NCBI RefSeq assembly: GCF_009827635.1
Contig: NZ_WTYW01000001.1
Location: 80,001-144,000, forward strand
Direction of reading: 5' to 3'
Source of the DNA: Parapontixanthobacter aurantiacus
GTDB taxonomy: Bacteria; Pseudomonadota; Alphaproteobacteria; Sphingomonadales; Sphingomonadaceae
Length of the DNA: 64,000 bases
Part shown: positions 44,452 to 53,435 of the stretch, piece after piece
How positions within the stretch are numbered: the first letter of the stretch is position 1
Layout: the number at the start of each line of letters is the position of its first letter
Made by a program: the position numbers and the translations under genes
The notes under the pieces: model-generated
The model's input: only the letters and a program-made list of their open reading frames with translations
Told to the model about the DNA's origin: nothing
Databases searched by the model: none

Positions 44452-45845
44452 GTCGCGCGGTCCTTCGTCGCGATCTCGTCGAGGGTCAGATTGCGCCAGC
44501 CCATGGCGAACACGATGCCGCATAACAGGGCGACGGTTAGAAAGGCGAACCAGTCCGAGATATTGTAGAGGAACACGCCGAGCGCGGGCGCGAACACGAA
44601 GGCCGCGCCGGTGATCGAGGCGACGATGCCCGATGCTTCTCCCTGCTCCGAGCGCGTGACGGCTAGCGAAGCGCCTGCATTGTAGCCGGGCCGAAACAGG
44701 CCGAAGCCGAGCGAGGCGACAGCATAGGTGAGCGAGATCGCGTGCAAATCCTGCGCGAAATGCATGGACACGGCGCCGAGCCCGCCCAGCAGCACGCCCG
44801 CCAGCGTGGCGGCTCGCGGGCCGAGCTTGAAGCGGGGAATGACGCCCCATTGAGCGAGCAACGTCGCCGCGGCTCCGCACATCAGGACGATGGCGACCGG
44901 TCCCGTTCCCGCCGCCGGATCGCTTCTCAAACCGAGGCGATCGAGCACGAGAAAGCCCGTCAGGCCGAGGATCATCGCGTGTGCATGGCCGCCCAGCAAT
45001 CCGGCGATGACCCAGGGGCGCAGGCGCGGCTCCCACCAGCCCATGTTCTGCTTCGAACCGGAGCGCACGGGGGCGGGCGGTTCGTCCTCCTCGTCCTCGT
45101 CCACTACGTCTTCGACGAGTTCCTCGCTCGCCTGTTCGTCGGTCGAACTCGCACCCCAGGGCGCATCGTAGGTGCGACCGCGCGCAGCGAATTGCGGCTC
45201 GTCATTGGGCAGCCGAAGGCGCAACGCGAAGAGTGCGGCCACGCCCAGCAGCGCAAAGGCGACGAACGGACCAACGAGGCCGAGGCCGGGGAACACCATG
45301 AGCGGGGCGAGGGCCGGGCCGATGACCGTGCCAAGGCCGAAGCTCGATGCGATGAGCGACAGCGCCTGCGTGCGCTCGCTGCGCGGTGTGCGTGAGGCGA
45401 CATAGGCCTGCACCGCAGGCGGAGCGGCGCTGCCGAACCAGCCATAAAGGCTTCGAAACAGCGCAAAGAGGACGAGCGTCCATACGACCGGCAAGGCTCC
45501 GGCAAGGCCGAACCACATGACGAGACCGCATAGCGCCATCGATACGATGAAGCCCATGAGACCCAGCGTCATCATCGCCTTGCGCCCGCGCTGGTCCGAC
45601 CGACGCGCCCAGAACGGAGCGCAAATGACCCAGAGTAACGCCGACCAGGTATAGGCGAGGCTGATCCAGACGTCGTTCACGCCGAGGGCGGTTCCGATCG
45701 ATGGCATGACCGACTGCATCGCGGTATTTCCCGCGGCCGTCGTCAGCATCACCGCGAACAAAAGCATCATCCGACCGCGTGAAATCGTCTGCGGACGTGC
45801 GGCACCGCGCTGCGGGATCTGCGGTGGCGGTGCGTTCTCGTTCAT
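44448..45845 (-). CDS. MFS transporter with acidic central loop
   Basis: A 465-residue major facilitator with about 12 hydrophobic segments. FWARRSDQRGRKAMM in the first cytoplasmic loop is the MFS signature. The central loop is enlarged and very acidic (EELVEDVVDEDEEDE). It resembles drug or metabolite exporters of the DHA1 type; the substrate is unknown. The frame continues upstream of the ATG at 45845, but the extra part is arginine-rich and lies in the divergent promoter zone of the methyltransferase gene. Confidence 0.87.
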   Translation of the reverse strand: MNENAPPPQIPQRGAARPQTISRGRMMLLFAVMLTTAAGNTAMQSVMPSIGTALGVNDVWISLAYTWSALLWVICAPFWARRSDQRGRKAMMTLGLMGFIVSMALCGLVMWFGLAGALPVVWTLVLFALFRSLYGWFGSAAPPAVQAYVASRTPRSERTQALSLIASSFGLGTVIGPALAPLMVFPGLGLVGPFVAFALLGVAALFALRLRLPNDEPQFAARGRTYDAPWGASSTDEQASEELVEDVVDEDEEDEPPAPVRSGSKQNMGWWEPRLRPWVIAGLLGGHAHAMILGLTGFLVLDRLGLRSDPAAGTGPVAIVLMCGAAATLLAQWGVIPRFKLGPRAATLAGVLLGGLGAVSMHFAQDLHAISLTYAVASLGFGLFRPGYNAGASLAVTRSEQGEASGIVASITGAAFVFAPALGVFLYNISDWFAFLTVALLCGIVFAMGWRNLTLDEIATKDRAT

Positions 45846-45939
45846 GGCCCGCCCGGCGTTACGGCGTGCTGCTCGTGCTTGCAATCGCGAAGCTAATTTG
45901 GGAAAGCATCCCGCCAAACGGCTGCGCTCCACGTCGCAG

Positions 45940-46596
45940 ATGCGCTCGAAGGATATCAATTTGAACGACTACGATCCCAAGCAGGCGGCGAATGTCGCCA
46001 GGCGACGAACTGGTGTCGCACGGCTGCTCGACCATTGGCGCGTTTTCTTTCAGGGTTTCGTGCAGCATCCCAAGATGGTCGGTTCGATCATCCCGTCCTC
46101 GCGCTTTACCGTCGAGAAGATGCTCGCCCCGGTGAAGTGGGACGAGTGCAAGCTGTTCGTCGAATACGGCCCGGGCGTCGGCACGTTCTGCCAGCCGGTG
46201 CTCGATCGGTTGCCGGCGGACGGACGCCTCGTGGTGATCGACACCAATCCGCTCTACATCCGCTATCTGCGCCGGACGATCGACGATCCGCGTTTTCATG
46301 CGGTGCAGGGATCGGCCGAGCATGTCGAGACGATCGTGCAGTCGCACGGCCACGAACATGCGGACTACGTGCTTTCCGGCCTGCCCTTCTCGACGCTTCC
46401 CGACGGGGTGGGTCCGGCCATCGCTGCCGCGACGCACCGCGTCCTGCGGCCCGGCGGAGCGTTCCTCGTCTATCAGTTCTCCGACAAGGCGCGCGATTTC
46501 ATGGCGCAGCATTTTGCGCATATCGACCAGGGTTTCGAACTCTGGAACGTCCTGCCCTGCAAGCTCTTCTGGGGCTGGAAGGGCCAGCCGGCCTAA
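45940..46596 (+). CDS. Phospholipid N-methyltransferase-like protein (PmtA group)
   Basis: A SAM-dependent methyltransferase of about 218 residues. EYGPGVGTF at 75-83 is the cofactor loop, and FVQHPKMVGSIIPSS before it and VLSGLPFSTLPDG after it match the Sinorhizobium-type PmtA family, which converts phosphatidylethanolamine toward phosphatidylcholine. Whether this copy does that reaction or a related lipid methylation is not certain. The start is ambiguous: ATG at 45940 has no clear ribosome site, while a TTG at 45961 has AAGGA eight bases upstream. Confidence 0.8.
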   Translation: MRSKDINLNDYDPKQAANVARRRTGVARLLDHWRVFFQGFVQHPKMVGSIIPSSRFTVEKMLAPVKWDECKLFVEYGPGVGTFCQPVLDRLPADGRLVVIDTNPLYIRYLRRTIDDPRFHAVQGSAEHVETIVQSHGHEHADYVLSGLPFSTLPDGVGPAIAAATHRVLRPGGAFLVYQFSDKARDFMAQHFAHIDQGFELWNVLPCKLFWGWKGQPA

Positions 46597-46605
46597 CTCT
46601 CCGAC

Positions 46606-47436
46606 CTAGCTGTCCCGGCGGTCGGGCGAGGGCGCTTCCTCCCTGCCCGCCGAAAGCTGGCGAAACACCGCTACGACGAGCACAGCGATGACCGCGGTGA
46701 CGATCGCCGACAGCAGCGCCCCGAAAAACGCATCGACGAACAGGGCGACCTCGGGATTGGCCACAAGTGCCGCGATCAGGGCGACGGGCAGGTTCAGCAC
46801 CAGCGAGATGACGATCCATGCGATTGCAAGCAAGGCGAGGAAGGCAAGCAGCCGGGCACCGACCCCGCGGGTCATGCGAAAGCTCTCGCCGATCGCCTTC
46901 AAGGGATTGAACCGCTTCTCGAACACGATGACGGCGACGACGGGGAACAGGCGCGCCGTCAAATAGAATGCCGCGATGAAGAGCAACACCATGCCGATCG
47001 TCGCACCAGCCGCCCCGCCGAGGCTCAAAAGCGACAGGAGCAGCGCGGCGGTAATCATGACGCCGAAGGTTATCAGCAACTGCGTCAGGATCAGCGGCAC
47101 GAGCGCGACGAGACCGTTCCTGATCGCATCCCCGACCGTCGGGCGGCGCCGCGCGAACAGCGCGACCATAGCCAACAGCCCGGCATATTGGGCCAGCTGT
47201 AAGGCGATCATCCAGCCTGCGACCGTCTGGAAGTACTCGGTCAGCTGCGGAATCGGGTTGGCCTGGTCGAGGTCGGAAGGCACGGCCATCGTCTGCGGTT
47301 CGATGAGATAGATGGCGAGCGTCGGAAGGAAGACGAACAGGCCGGCGATCAAAGCCAGCAATTCGGGATTGCGCCGCAACAGGCGAACCGCCTCGTTCCA
47401 AGCCCCGTTCATGTCGAATGCCATCGTCTTTCCCAT
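46606..47436 (-). CDS. Multi-pass membrane protein (GDPD-membrane-domain-like)
   Basis: A 276-residue protein with about six hydrophobic segments and a hydrophilic C-terminus (REEAPSPDRRDS). VFEKRFNPLKAIGESFRMTRG in the second half resembles the glycerophosphodiesterase membrane-domain family, also common as stand-alone inner-membrane proteins in sphingomonads. No catalytic residues are evident. ATG at 47436 or 47424; the second has GGGAAAG just before it. It is convergent with the methyltransferase and divergent from lipB. The function is unknown. Confidence 0.75.
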   Translation of the reverse strand: MGKTMAFDMNGAWNEAVRLLRRNPELLALIAGLFVFLPTLAIYLIEPQTMAVPSDLDQANPIPQLTEYFQTVAGWMIALQLAQYAGLLAMVALFARRRPTVGDAIRNGLVALVPLILTQLLITFGVMITAALLLSLLSLGGAAGATIGMVLLFIAAFYLTARLFPVVAVIVFEKRFNPLKAIGESFRMTRGVGARLLAFLALLAIAWIVISLVLNLPVALIAALVANPEVALFVDAFFGALLSAIVTAVIAVLVVAVFRQLSAGREEAPSPDRRDS

Positions 47437-47514
47437 CCATAGTTGCTGGCCGGGCGAGCCGGCCGATGCGCGAATACCCTTGATCGTTGCCGGATTTCAA
47501 CGCAAGCGCGTTTC

Positions 47515-48207
47515 ATGACCGCCGCTGTCCCCGAAACCTTCGAAAGCGACGATATTTTGCCCGAATGGGTGTGCGAAGAAGCACGTGTTCCGTATCGCGA
47601 TGCACTCGACGCAATGGAGGAACGCAGCCGTGCTATCCGGGAAGGAACCGCGCGCGAGCGGATCTGGCTGCTAGAACACCCGCCCGTTTATACCGCCGGA
47701 ACGAGCGCGGGTGAGGCGGAACTGCTCGATACGAGGTTCGAAGTCATCGATGCGGGTCGCGGGGGCCGTTACACCTATCACGGTCCGGGTCAGCGCGTGG
47801 GATACCTCATGCTCGACCTCGCGAAACGTGGCCGCGACGTGCGCCGCTTCGTTCATTCGGTCGAGGGATGGGTCATCGCCGCGCTTGGCGAACTGGGATG
47901 CGAGGCATGGCGCGCGGAGGGCCGGATCGGCATCTGGACGGACGGACCCGACGGGCGCGAAGCGAAGATCGGCGCGATCGGCGTGCGCGTGCGCCGCTGG
48001 GTGACGCTGCACGGCTTTTCCGTCAACATCGCCCCCGATCTCTCGCATTTCGAGGGCATCGTGCCTTGTGGTATCGCGGAATTCGGCGTGACCAGCCTCG
48101 CCGAACTGGGCTATGCGGCGAGCGAAACAGATTTCGACGAGGCACTGCGGTTACGGTTGGGGGATTTCCTCGCTGCCGTCGGCGGTGCCGAGGAGCGATT
48201 GCCATGA
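47515..48207 (+). CDS. lipB: Lipoyl(octanoyl) transferase LipB
   Basis: A 230-residue enzyme that moves octanoyl groups from acyl carrier protein to lipoyl domains of 2-oxo-acid dehydrogenases. [17 protein letters not shown] near 49-65 and [16 protein letters not shown] near 82-97 are signatures. The catalytic dyad is K151 (KIGAIGVR) and C185 (IVPCGI). The ATG at 47515 begins the conserved part. Its stop overlaps the start of a lipoprotein gene (ATGA). Confidence 0.96.
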   Translation: MTAAVPETFESDDILPEWVCEEARVPYRDALDAMEERSRAIREGTARERIWLLEHPPVYTAGTSAGEAELLDTRFEVIDAGRGGRYTYHGPGQRVGYLMLDLAKRGRDVRRFVHSVEGWVIAALGELGCEAWRAEGRIGIWTDGPDGREAKIGAIGVRVRRWVTLHGFSVNIAPDLSHFEGIVPCGIAEFGVTSLAELGYAASETDFDEALRLRLGDFLAAVGGAEERLP

Positions 48208-48602
48208 CCAAGAGAACGAACCGCCTGCCCCTTTACGCCCTTCTCGCGAGCGTCGCGCTGCTGACAGCCTGCGGCGACGGGAACGACGCGCCTGTCGTTG
48301 AACAGAACGGCAACGAACAATTGTCGGGCGAGATACTCGAACGTTCGGTCACCGACGAGATGCTGCCGACCGGCGAAGTCGGCGCCCCGTCGCAATTGCC
48401 CGACCGCCCGGCGACGCTTTCGGGTCCTGCGCCCGAAGAAGCGGAAGGCGATGCGGAAACGACCCGCAGCGCCACGTCCCGGCCCACGGCTCGCCCGGCG
48501 ACCGAGCCTGCTCAAAGCGATGCGAGCCAACCGGCGGAAAGCGAACCGACAACCTCTGAAGAGGAAACAGCCCCACCGCCGGACGGCGAGGCTGTCGAAT
48601 AG
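48204..48602 (+). CDS. Small predicted lipoprotein with Pro/Thr/Ser/Glu-rich tail
   Basis: A 132-residue protein with a signal peptide and lipobox LLTAC (lipidated Cys about 23). The mature part is low in hydrophobic residues, and the last 60 residues are dominated by Thr, Ser, Pro, Ala and Glu, so it is probably disordered. The ATG overlaps the lipB stop, suggesting co-translation, although a functional link to lipoylation is not expected. No family was recognised. Confidence 0.72.
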   Translation: MTKRTNRLPLYALLASVALLTACGDGNDAPVVEQNGNEQLSGEILERSVTDEMLPTGEVGAPSQLPDRPATLSGPAPEEAEGDAETTRSATSRPTARPATEPAQSDASQPAESEPTTSEEETAPPPDGEAVE

Positions 48603-48625
48603 GTCCTGTCAGGCCGGGATAGGCC

Positions 48626-49726
48626 TCAGGCAGCTTCCTCTTCCATCGTCGGATAGTCGGTGTAGCCTTCCGCGCCCGGCAGATACCAGCTCTGCGGAAC
48701 GTTGACATTGGGGGCGAACTCGGTCCCGGCGGCAATGCGTGCGGGCAGATCGGGGTTGGAGATGAACGGACGACCGAAGGCGACCGCTTCGCAGCGTCCG
48801 CTCTCGACATCGCTCGCCGCCTCGGCTCCGTCATAGTCGGAATTGAGAACGAGTGCGCCCGAATAGACGGCCCGAATGACGCCGTCCTGCTTGGGCACGT
48901 CGGTCGAGCCGAACGTACCATCGGGACCCGGCTGCCGCAGTTCGACGAATGCGAGGTTCAGTTCCTCGCACACTTCCGCGGCGGCGCCGAACGTCTCTGC
49001 CGGGTTGCTGTCGTCGCATCCTTGCGAATCCCCGTTGGGCGAGAGGCGGACGCCGACCCGGTCCGAACCCCAGACGGAGATCAGCGCCTCCAGCACTTCG
49101 CGCAGGAAGCGCGTGCGGTTCTGCGGCGACCCGCCATATTCGTCGGTGCGCTTGTTCGTTCCGTCACGCAGGAATTGGTCGACGAGGTAGCCGTTCGCGC
49201 CGTGCAGCTGCACACCGTCGAAGCCCGCCGCCTTCGCATTCTCGGCAGCCTTCCGGTAATCCTCGATCGTGCGGGCGATGTCCTCTTTCGTCATCTCGCG
49301 AGCCTGCTCGTAGTCCTTGCGACCCTCGGGCGTATGCGCGTGGCCGGGGGCGGTCGTCGCGCTGGGAGAGAGGGGCGGCTGTCCGCCGAGGAAGTCGGGA
49401 TGGACGAGGCGGCCCATGTGCCACAGTTGGCAGACGATGAGGCCACCTTCCTCATGCACGGCGCCGGTCGACAGCTTCCACTTTTCGGTCTGCTCTTCGC
49501 TCCATACGCCGGGCGCATTGGGCCAGCCGAGCCCCTCGACGCTGATGCCGGTCGCTTCCGTAATGATCAGTCCCGCCGAAGCACGCTGCCGGTAATAGGT
49601 CGCCATCATCTCGTTCGGCACGAAACCGGGCTGCGAAGCGCGACCGCGTGTCAGCGGCGCCATGAAGATGCGGTTCTTCGCCTCGAAAGCGCCCATCGTC
49701 AGGGGTTGGAAGAGAACGTCGTGCAT
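48626..49726 (-). CDS. Old yellow enzyme-type alkene reductase (NemA-like)
   Basis: A 366-residue FMN-dependent reductase that reduces electron-poor C=C bonds or nitro groups with NADPH. The barrel begins FQPLTMGAFEAKNRIFMAPLTR; the substrate-activating pair is H175 and N178 in HGANGYLVDQF, with Y180 beside them as in NemA and xenobiotic reductases. It is single-copy and monocistronic, convergent with the lipoprotein gene and divergent from the EamA exporter. The physiological substrate is unknown. Confidence 0.93.
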   Translation of the reverse strand: MHDVLFQPLTMGAFEAKNRIFMAPLTRGRASQPGFVPNEMMATYYRQRASAGLIITEATGISVEGLGWPNAPGVWSEEQTEKWKLSTGAVHEEGGLIVCQLWHMGRLVHPDFLGGQPPLSPSATTAPGHAHTPEGRKDYEQAREMTKEDIARTIEDYRKAAENAKAAGFDGVQLHGANGYLVDQFLRDGTNKRTDEYGGSPQNRTRFLREVLEALISVWGSDRVGVRLSPNGDSQGCDDSNPAETFGAAAEVCEELNLAFVELRQPGPDGTFGSTDVPKQDGVIRAVYSGALVLNSDYDGAEAASDVESGRCEAVAFGRPFISNPDLPARIAAGTEFAPNVNVPQSWYLPGAEGYTDYPTMEEEAA

Positions 49727-49778
49727 AGGCTGGTCCTTCGTGGATGAATTGGTTCGGTTTGCCAGCTAGGGCTGGGCG

Positions 49779-50681
49779 GTGAGCGTTACAACCCGTCCTG
49801 CGGCCTCGGATGCCGGAAAGCCAGCGGGCGAACCGCTGCTGCGACACTGGGCGGCGCTTCTTCTCGGCAATGTGGCGCTCGCGCTCGGGCCATGGGCGGT
49901 AAGGGTGGCGGATACCGGGCCGGTCTCGGCCGGGTTCTGGCGCCTCGCGCTCGCCGTGCCGTTCCTTTTCCTGTTCGCGCGGGCGAGCGGCGAAAAGGTG
50001 TTCGCCATCCCGCGAAAGGCCGCCATACTGGTGCCGGTTGCCGGCATCGCCTTCGCGCTCGACCTTGCCAGCTGGCATATCGGTATCGCCCAGACGCGGC
50101 TCGGCAATGCGACGCTGTTCGGCAATTCGGGTAGCCTCGTCCTGCTCGTCTCCGGCTTCGTGCTGGCGCGTGCATGGCCCGGCGGCCGCGAGTGGCTAGC
50201 GCTCGTCTCGGCGTTTCTGGGGGCGGGCATCCTCATGGGGCGCAGCCTCGAGATATCCGCCGCGACGCTGGTCGGAGACGTCTTCGCCCTCGTCGCCGGC
50301 CTGTTCTACGCCGTCTATCTCCTCGTCCTGCACGATGCGCGCAAGGCGCTGGGCAGCTGGAGCCTGCTGACGCTCGTCTGCATCGCCGGGGCTCCGGTGC
50401 TCCTCCTCATCGCGCTGGTGTTGGGCGAGCCGGTCTGGCCGCGCGACTGGACGCCGATCGTAGCTTTGTTCATCGGGAGCCAGCTGATCGGGCAGGGCGC
50501 GCTCGTCTATGCCTTGCGGCACTTCACCCCGCTCGTCATCGGGCTCGCGCTGCTGACGCAGCCGGCCATCGCGGCAATCTATGGTTTCCTGCAGTTCGGG
50601 GAAGTGCTGGGCGCAATGGACATAGCGGGCATGGTGCTCGTCGGGATTGCGCTCGTCTTTGCGCGGGTGCGGACGGCCTAG
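49779..50681 (+). CDS. EamA/DMT-family transporter
   Basis: A 300-residue membrane protein with about ten segments in two EamA halves. GFWRLALAVPFLFLF in the first half and IGQGALVYALRHFTPLVIGLAL in the second are typical of the drug/metabolite transporter group. The substrate is unknown. It starts with GTG at 49779, 52 bases from the divergent alkene reductase. Its stop overlaps the end of the convergent DUF2254 gene by four bases. Confidence 0.87.
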   Translation: MSVTTRPAASDAGKPAGEPLLRHWAALLLGNVALALGPWAVRVADTGPVSAGFWRLALAVPFLFLFARASGEKVFAIPRKAAILVPVAGIAFALDLASWHIGIAQTRLGNATLFGNSGSLVLLVSGFVLARAWPGGREWLALVSAFLGAGILMGRSLEISAATLVGDVFALVAGLFYAVYLLVLHDARKALGSWSLLTLVCIAGAPVLLLIALVLGEPVWPRDWTPIVALFIGSQLIGQGALVYALRHFTPLVIGLALLTQPAIAAIYGFLQFGEVLGAMDIAGMVLVGIALVFARVRTA

Positions 50682-51997
50682 CGTTCGATCTTCTGCAGGA
50701 AGATCTGGTAGCGCGCCTCGACCTCGGTCAGTTCCGGGCCGACGAGATGCTCGCGCGCCTGCGCCGCCAGCCGGTCGCCTTCCTGCTTGATCTGCCCGCG
50801 GCGGGTCTCGTCGTCGAGCGTCGTCGCCGCATCGACCAGGGCGTCGAACGTCACGAGCGTCGCGATCCGGCTCGTCGCCACGCCCCCACGCATCGCGCCG
50901 AAACCGCGCGTCAGGTAATGCTCGAAATCGTCGTCGAGCGTGATGAGGTGGGGCTCTTCCCCGTCCTCGGCGAAGCTGCGATTGAGGTCGCGCTTTGCCA
51001 GTTGCGCCGTTGCCGCGCCGAGCCAGTGAACCGCCGTGACTGCCGTGAAGGGATCGTTGATGCCGGGCGACAGCGCGCGCAGGCCGATCTCGACCAGTTC
51101 GTCGATCAGGAACTGCATGTCCTGGCTCGGCGTGCGCATGCTGCCCATGGTGAAGCATTCGCGCACTTCGTCGTCTGGCGATTTCTCGATGGCGTCCATG
51201 TCCGCCCAGTAAGCGAGCGGCACGTCGGGATGGACGAAGTCGCCGGTGCGAATGGCGAGTTTCAGGGTTCCATTCTCGCGCTTCGCCAGTCGTTCGAGCC
51301 GCTTGAACGAGATGATCTGGATGTAGCCCGTTTTCTTCGCAATGATCGGGACGCCCTCCGGCGCTGCCCCCGCGCGATCCCCGGCATTGTCGCGTGGGAA
51401 ACGCTCCTCGATCTCGTCGAGCAGGCGCCTGCCGATCCCCTCCAGCACGCTGTTGATCCGGATGGAGGCGGGGACGTGGTTGAGAAAATAGACGAGCACC
51501 GCCACCGAAAACGCCATCATGATGAACGCGATGAGGAGCGAGAGCTGCGGGACGAAACCCGGCAGCGTGCTGGCTGCGGCGACTTCGAGATTGGGGGCCG
51601 CCTCGTCCTCCGCCCGCACGGTCCGCAGCACGGTGATCGAATAGACGAACGTCCCGATGAAGGTCGCGAGGCTGAACTGATTGCCGCGATCCTCCATGAA
51701 ATTCGTGAGCAGCCTTGGGCCGTAATTGCCGCTGGCATAGGCGACCGCCGCGATGGTGATGGAAAAGACGGTCGAGGCGACGCTGATCATCGTTCCCGAG
51801 ATGACGGTCAGCATGTTGTTCGCCCCGTCGGGGCGGGCAGGCTGCAACCAGGTTACATCGTTGAGAAAGTCGGCGAAGCCGTTGCGGTCGAGATAGATCG
51901 TGAACAATGCGAGCGACAGCGAGACGAGTGAAAACAGCGCAGGCAGGAACCAGTAGCTCGCATTGACCGAAGTCCAGAATTTGGTCAGCTTCGCCAT
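50678..51997 (-). CDS. DUF2254 membrane protein (downstream copy)
   Basis: A 439-residue protein of the DUF2254 family. Four membrane segments occupy the first 180 residues (about 13-36, 60-85, 105-125, 150-175). A soluble C-terminal half follows, carrying the family core RALSPGINDPFTAVTAVHWLG. The function is unknown; the fold of a four-helix membrane part with a cytoplasmic domain is compatible with a channel or sensor, but that is inference. Its ATG directly abuts the stop of the second DUF2254 gene, so both are one operon, transcribed away from the rhodopsin gene. Confidence 0.85.
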   Translation of the reverse strand: MAKLTKFWTSVNASYWFLPALFSLVSLSLALFTIYLDRNGFADFLNDVTWLQPARPDGANNMLTVISGTMISVASTVFSITIAAVAYASGNYGPRLLTNFMEDRGNQFSLATFIGTFVYSITVLRTVRAEDEAAPNLEVAAASTLPGFVPQLSLLIAFIMMAFSVAVLVYFLNHVPASIRINSVLEGIGRRLLDEIEERFPRDNAGDRAGAAPEGVPIIAKKTGYIQIISFKRLERLAKRENGTLKLAIRTGDFVHPDVPLAYWADMDAIEKSPDDEVRECFTMGSMRTPSQDMQFLIDELVEIGLRALSPGINDPFTAVTAVHWLGAATAQLAKRDLNRSFAEDGEEPHLITLDDDFEHYLTRGFGAMRGGVATSRIATLVTFDALVDAATTLDDETRRGQIKQEGDRLAAQAREHLVGPELTEVEARYQIFLQKIER

Positions 51998-53290
51998 TTA
52001 TTCTTCCGTGTCCTTTTCGCGCCGCTCAAGAAAGCCGTTGAGCGCTTCGCGAATGTCCTTCGCATCGCCCTCGAACGCGCCCTTTTCGATGGCATGGCGA
52101 GCCCATTCGCGGGCCTGTTCTTCCAGAAACGCAACCAGTTCCGCATTGTTCACCTGCCGCGCGACCCGGCCGAAATTGTCGATCATGCGAATGGTGACGG
52201 AAGGATAAGCCGAAGCGGCCTGACGAAAGCCTTTGAGGGGATAGTCGTAGAAACCCCGGAAGTCCTGTCCGGGCAATTCGAAACGCGGGGCCTTTTCGTA
52301 AGCCGCCACCTTCTCCTCGGAAACCCAAAGCGTCTCATGCGCGACCATCGCGTCGGCCATCCGGTCGGCGCAGGCGAGCGCGGTATAGAAATCGTTCACC
52401 GCAGGGGACAGCGCCCGCGCGGCGATCTCGACCAGCAGGCGAATGTCGAACACCGCGCCCTGGCCCCCGCTTCTGAACTGGCCGATGGGAATGCTGCGGC
52501 ACACGGTTTCGTGATCCGCACCGCCGTTCTCCAGCAGCGCGAGCGGTTCGCCTGCCATGACGTGCCGACCCGGCGGCGCGCAGAAGCGGATGCGGCCCGG
52601 ATGCGTCGCCAGATCGCTGGCGAGGCGGTCGAGGTCGATCCCCTCAACATAGCCCGAACGAGGGGCTGCGATCCGGTCGGCGAAATGCCCCTGGAACGGA
52701 TCGGCGACGACGATGGCCGGGCGGTCCCGTCCGGCATCGCGCGCGATATGGGCGATCGAGCGGTCGACGAAGATGGTGCGGCCCAGATCGTGCAGGGCAA
52801 CCGCCAGCATTGCGACGTTGACGGTCTCGAGCAGGATCAGCGCCCATAACGTGCCGTGCGGAATATCGGCTGCCGCGGCATCGGGATCGATGGCCGCGAG
52901 GACGACGAGCGAGAAGATGAGATTGAACGACAAGCCACCGAGCGAAATGCGCGTCAGGCGCTTGTCCAGCCACCGGTCGATCAGGCGGACACCGAGATTG
53001 GCGGTCGCAATCGTCAGGACGAGCAGAGTGATCGAGAAATAGAGGGTCAGCAGCGCCGCGTTGACACCGGCGACGACGCTCGCGAATTCCTGCGCTGCCC
53101 CGGCGACCGGCACGAGGGCGAGGTTGTCGGCGTAGATATCCGCGCCGAAGCCTTCGCGATCGATGGTCAGCGCCGCCCAGGAAGCGGGCAGGGCGATGAT
53201 CGTCGCTGCGAGCGGAACGGACCAGTAACTCGCCGTAAGGCGGTGCAGGACCCAGCCGAACAAGCCCTTTACCGGACCCCCTTCCATCAT
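51998..53290 (-). CDS. DUF2254 membrane protein (upstream copy)
   Basis: A 430-residue paralogue of the neighbouring DUF2254 protein, with the same four-segment membrane half and a soluble half containing RALSPAVNDFYTALACADR. Sequence divergence suggests a heteromeric pair rather than a recent duplication. The ATG at 53290 (or 53287) follows a GGGGGAA ribosome site. The gene is divergent from the rhodopsin, with 145 bases between them that must hold both promoters. No function is known. Confidence 0.84.
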   Translation of the reverse strand: MMEGGPVKGLFGWVLHRLTASYWSVPLAATIIALPASWAALTIDREGFGADIYADNLALVPVAGAAQEFASVVAGVNAALLTLYFSITLLVLTIATANLGVRLIDRWLDKRLTRISLGGLSFNLIFSLVVLAAIDPDAAAADIPHGTLWALILLETVNVAMLAVALHDLGRTIFVDRSIAHIARDAGRDRPAIVVADPFQGHFADRIAAPRSGYVEGIDLDRLASDLATHPGRIRFCAPPGRHVMAGEPLALLENGGADHETVCRSIPIGQFRSGGQGAVFDIRLLVEIAARALSPAVNDFYTALACADRMADAMVAHETLWVSEEKVAAYEKAPRFELPGQDFRGFYDYPLKGFRQAASAYPSVTIRMIDNFGRVARQVNNAELVAFLEEQAREWARHAIEKGAFEGDAKDIREALNGFLERREKDTEE

Positions 53291-53435
53291 GTCGAACGTT
53301 CCCCCTGATGACGGCGGACAACCCGCTGGCAACCAAACGTGCGATGCCGCGTTTCGTTGCGGCACTCAATGCGAGCCGCGAGGGGGTGGATCCGGGTTAG
53401 GTGCGTTCGTCAATTTCTCTTCGGGAGAAAATACA

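Noticed and set aside
50174-51931. 585-codon open frame on the plus strand opposite DUF2254
   Set aside because: Arginine-rich shadow; the minus strand has membrane segments and the DUF2254 core.
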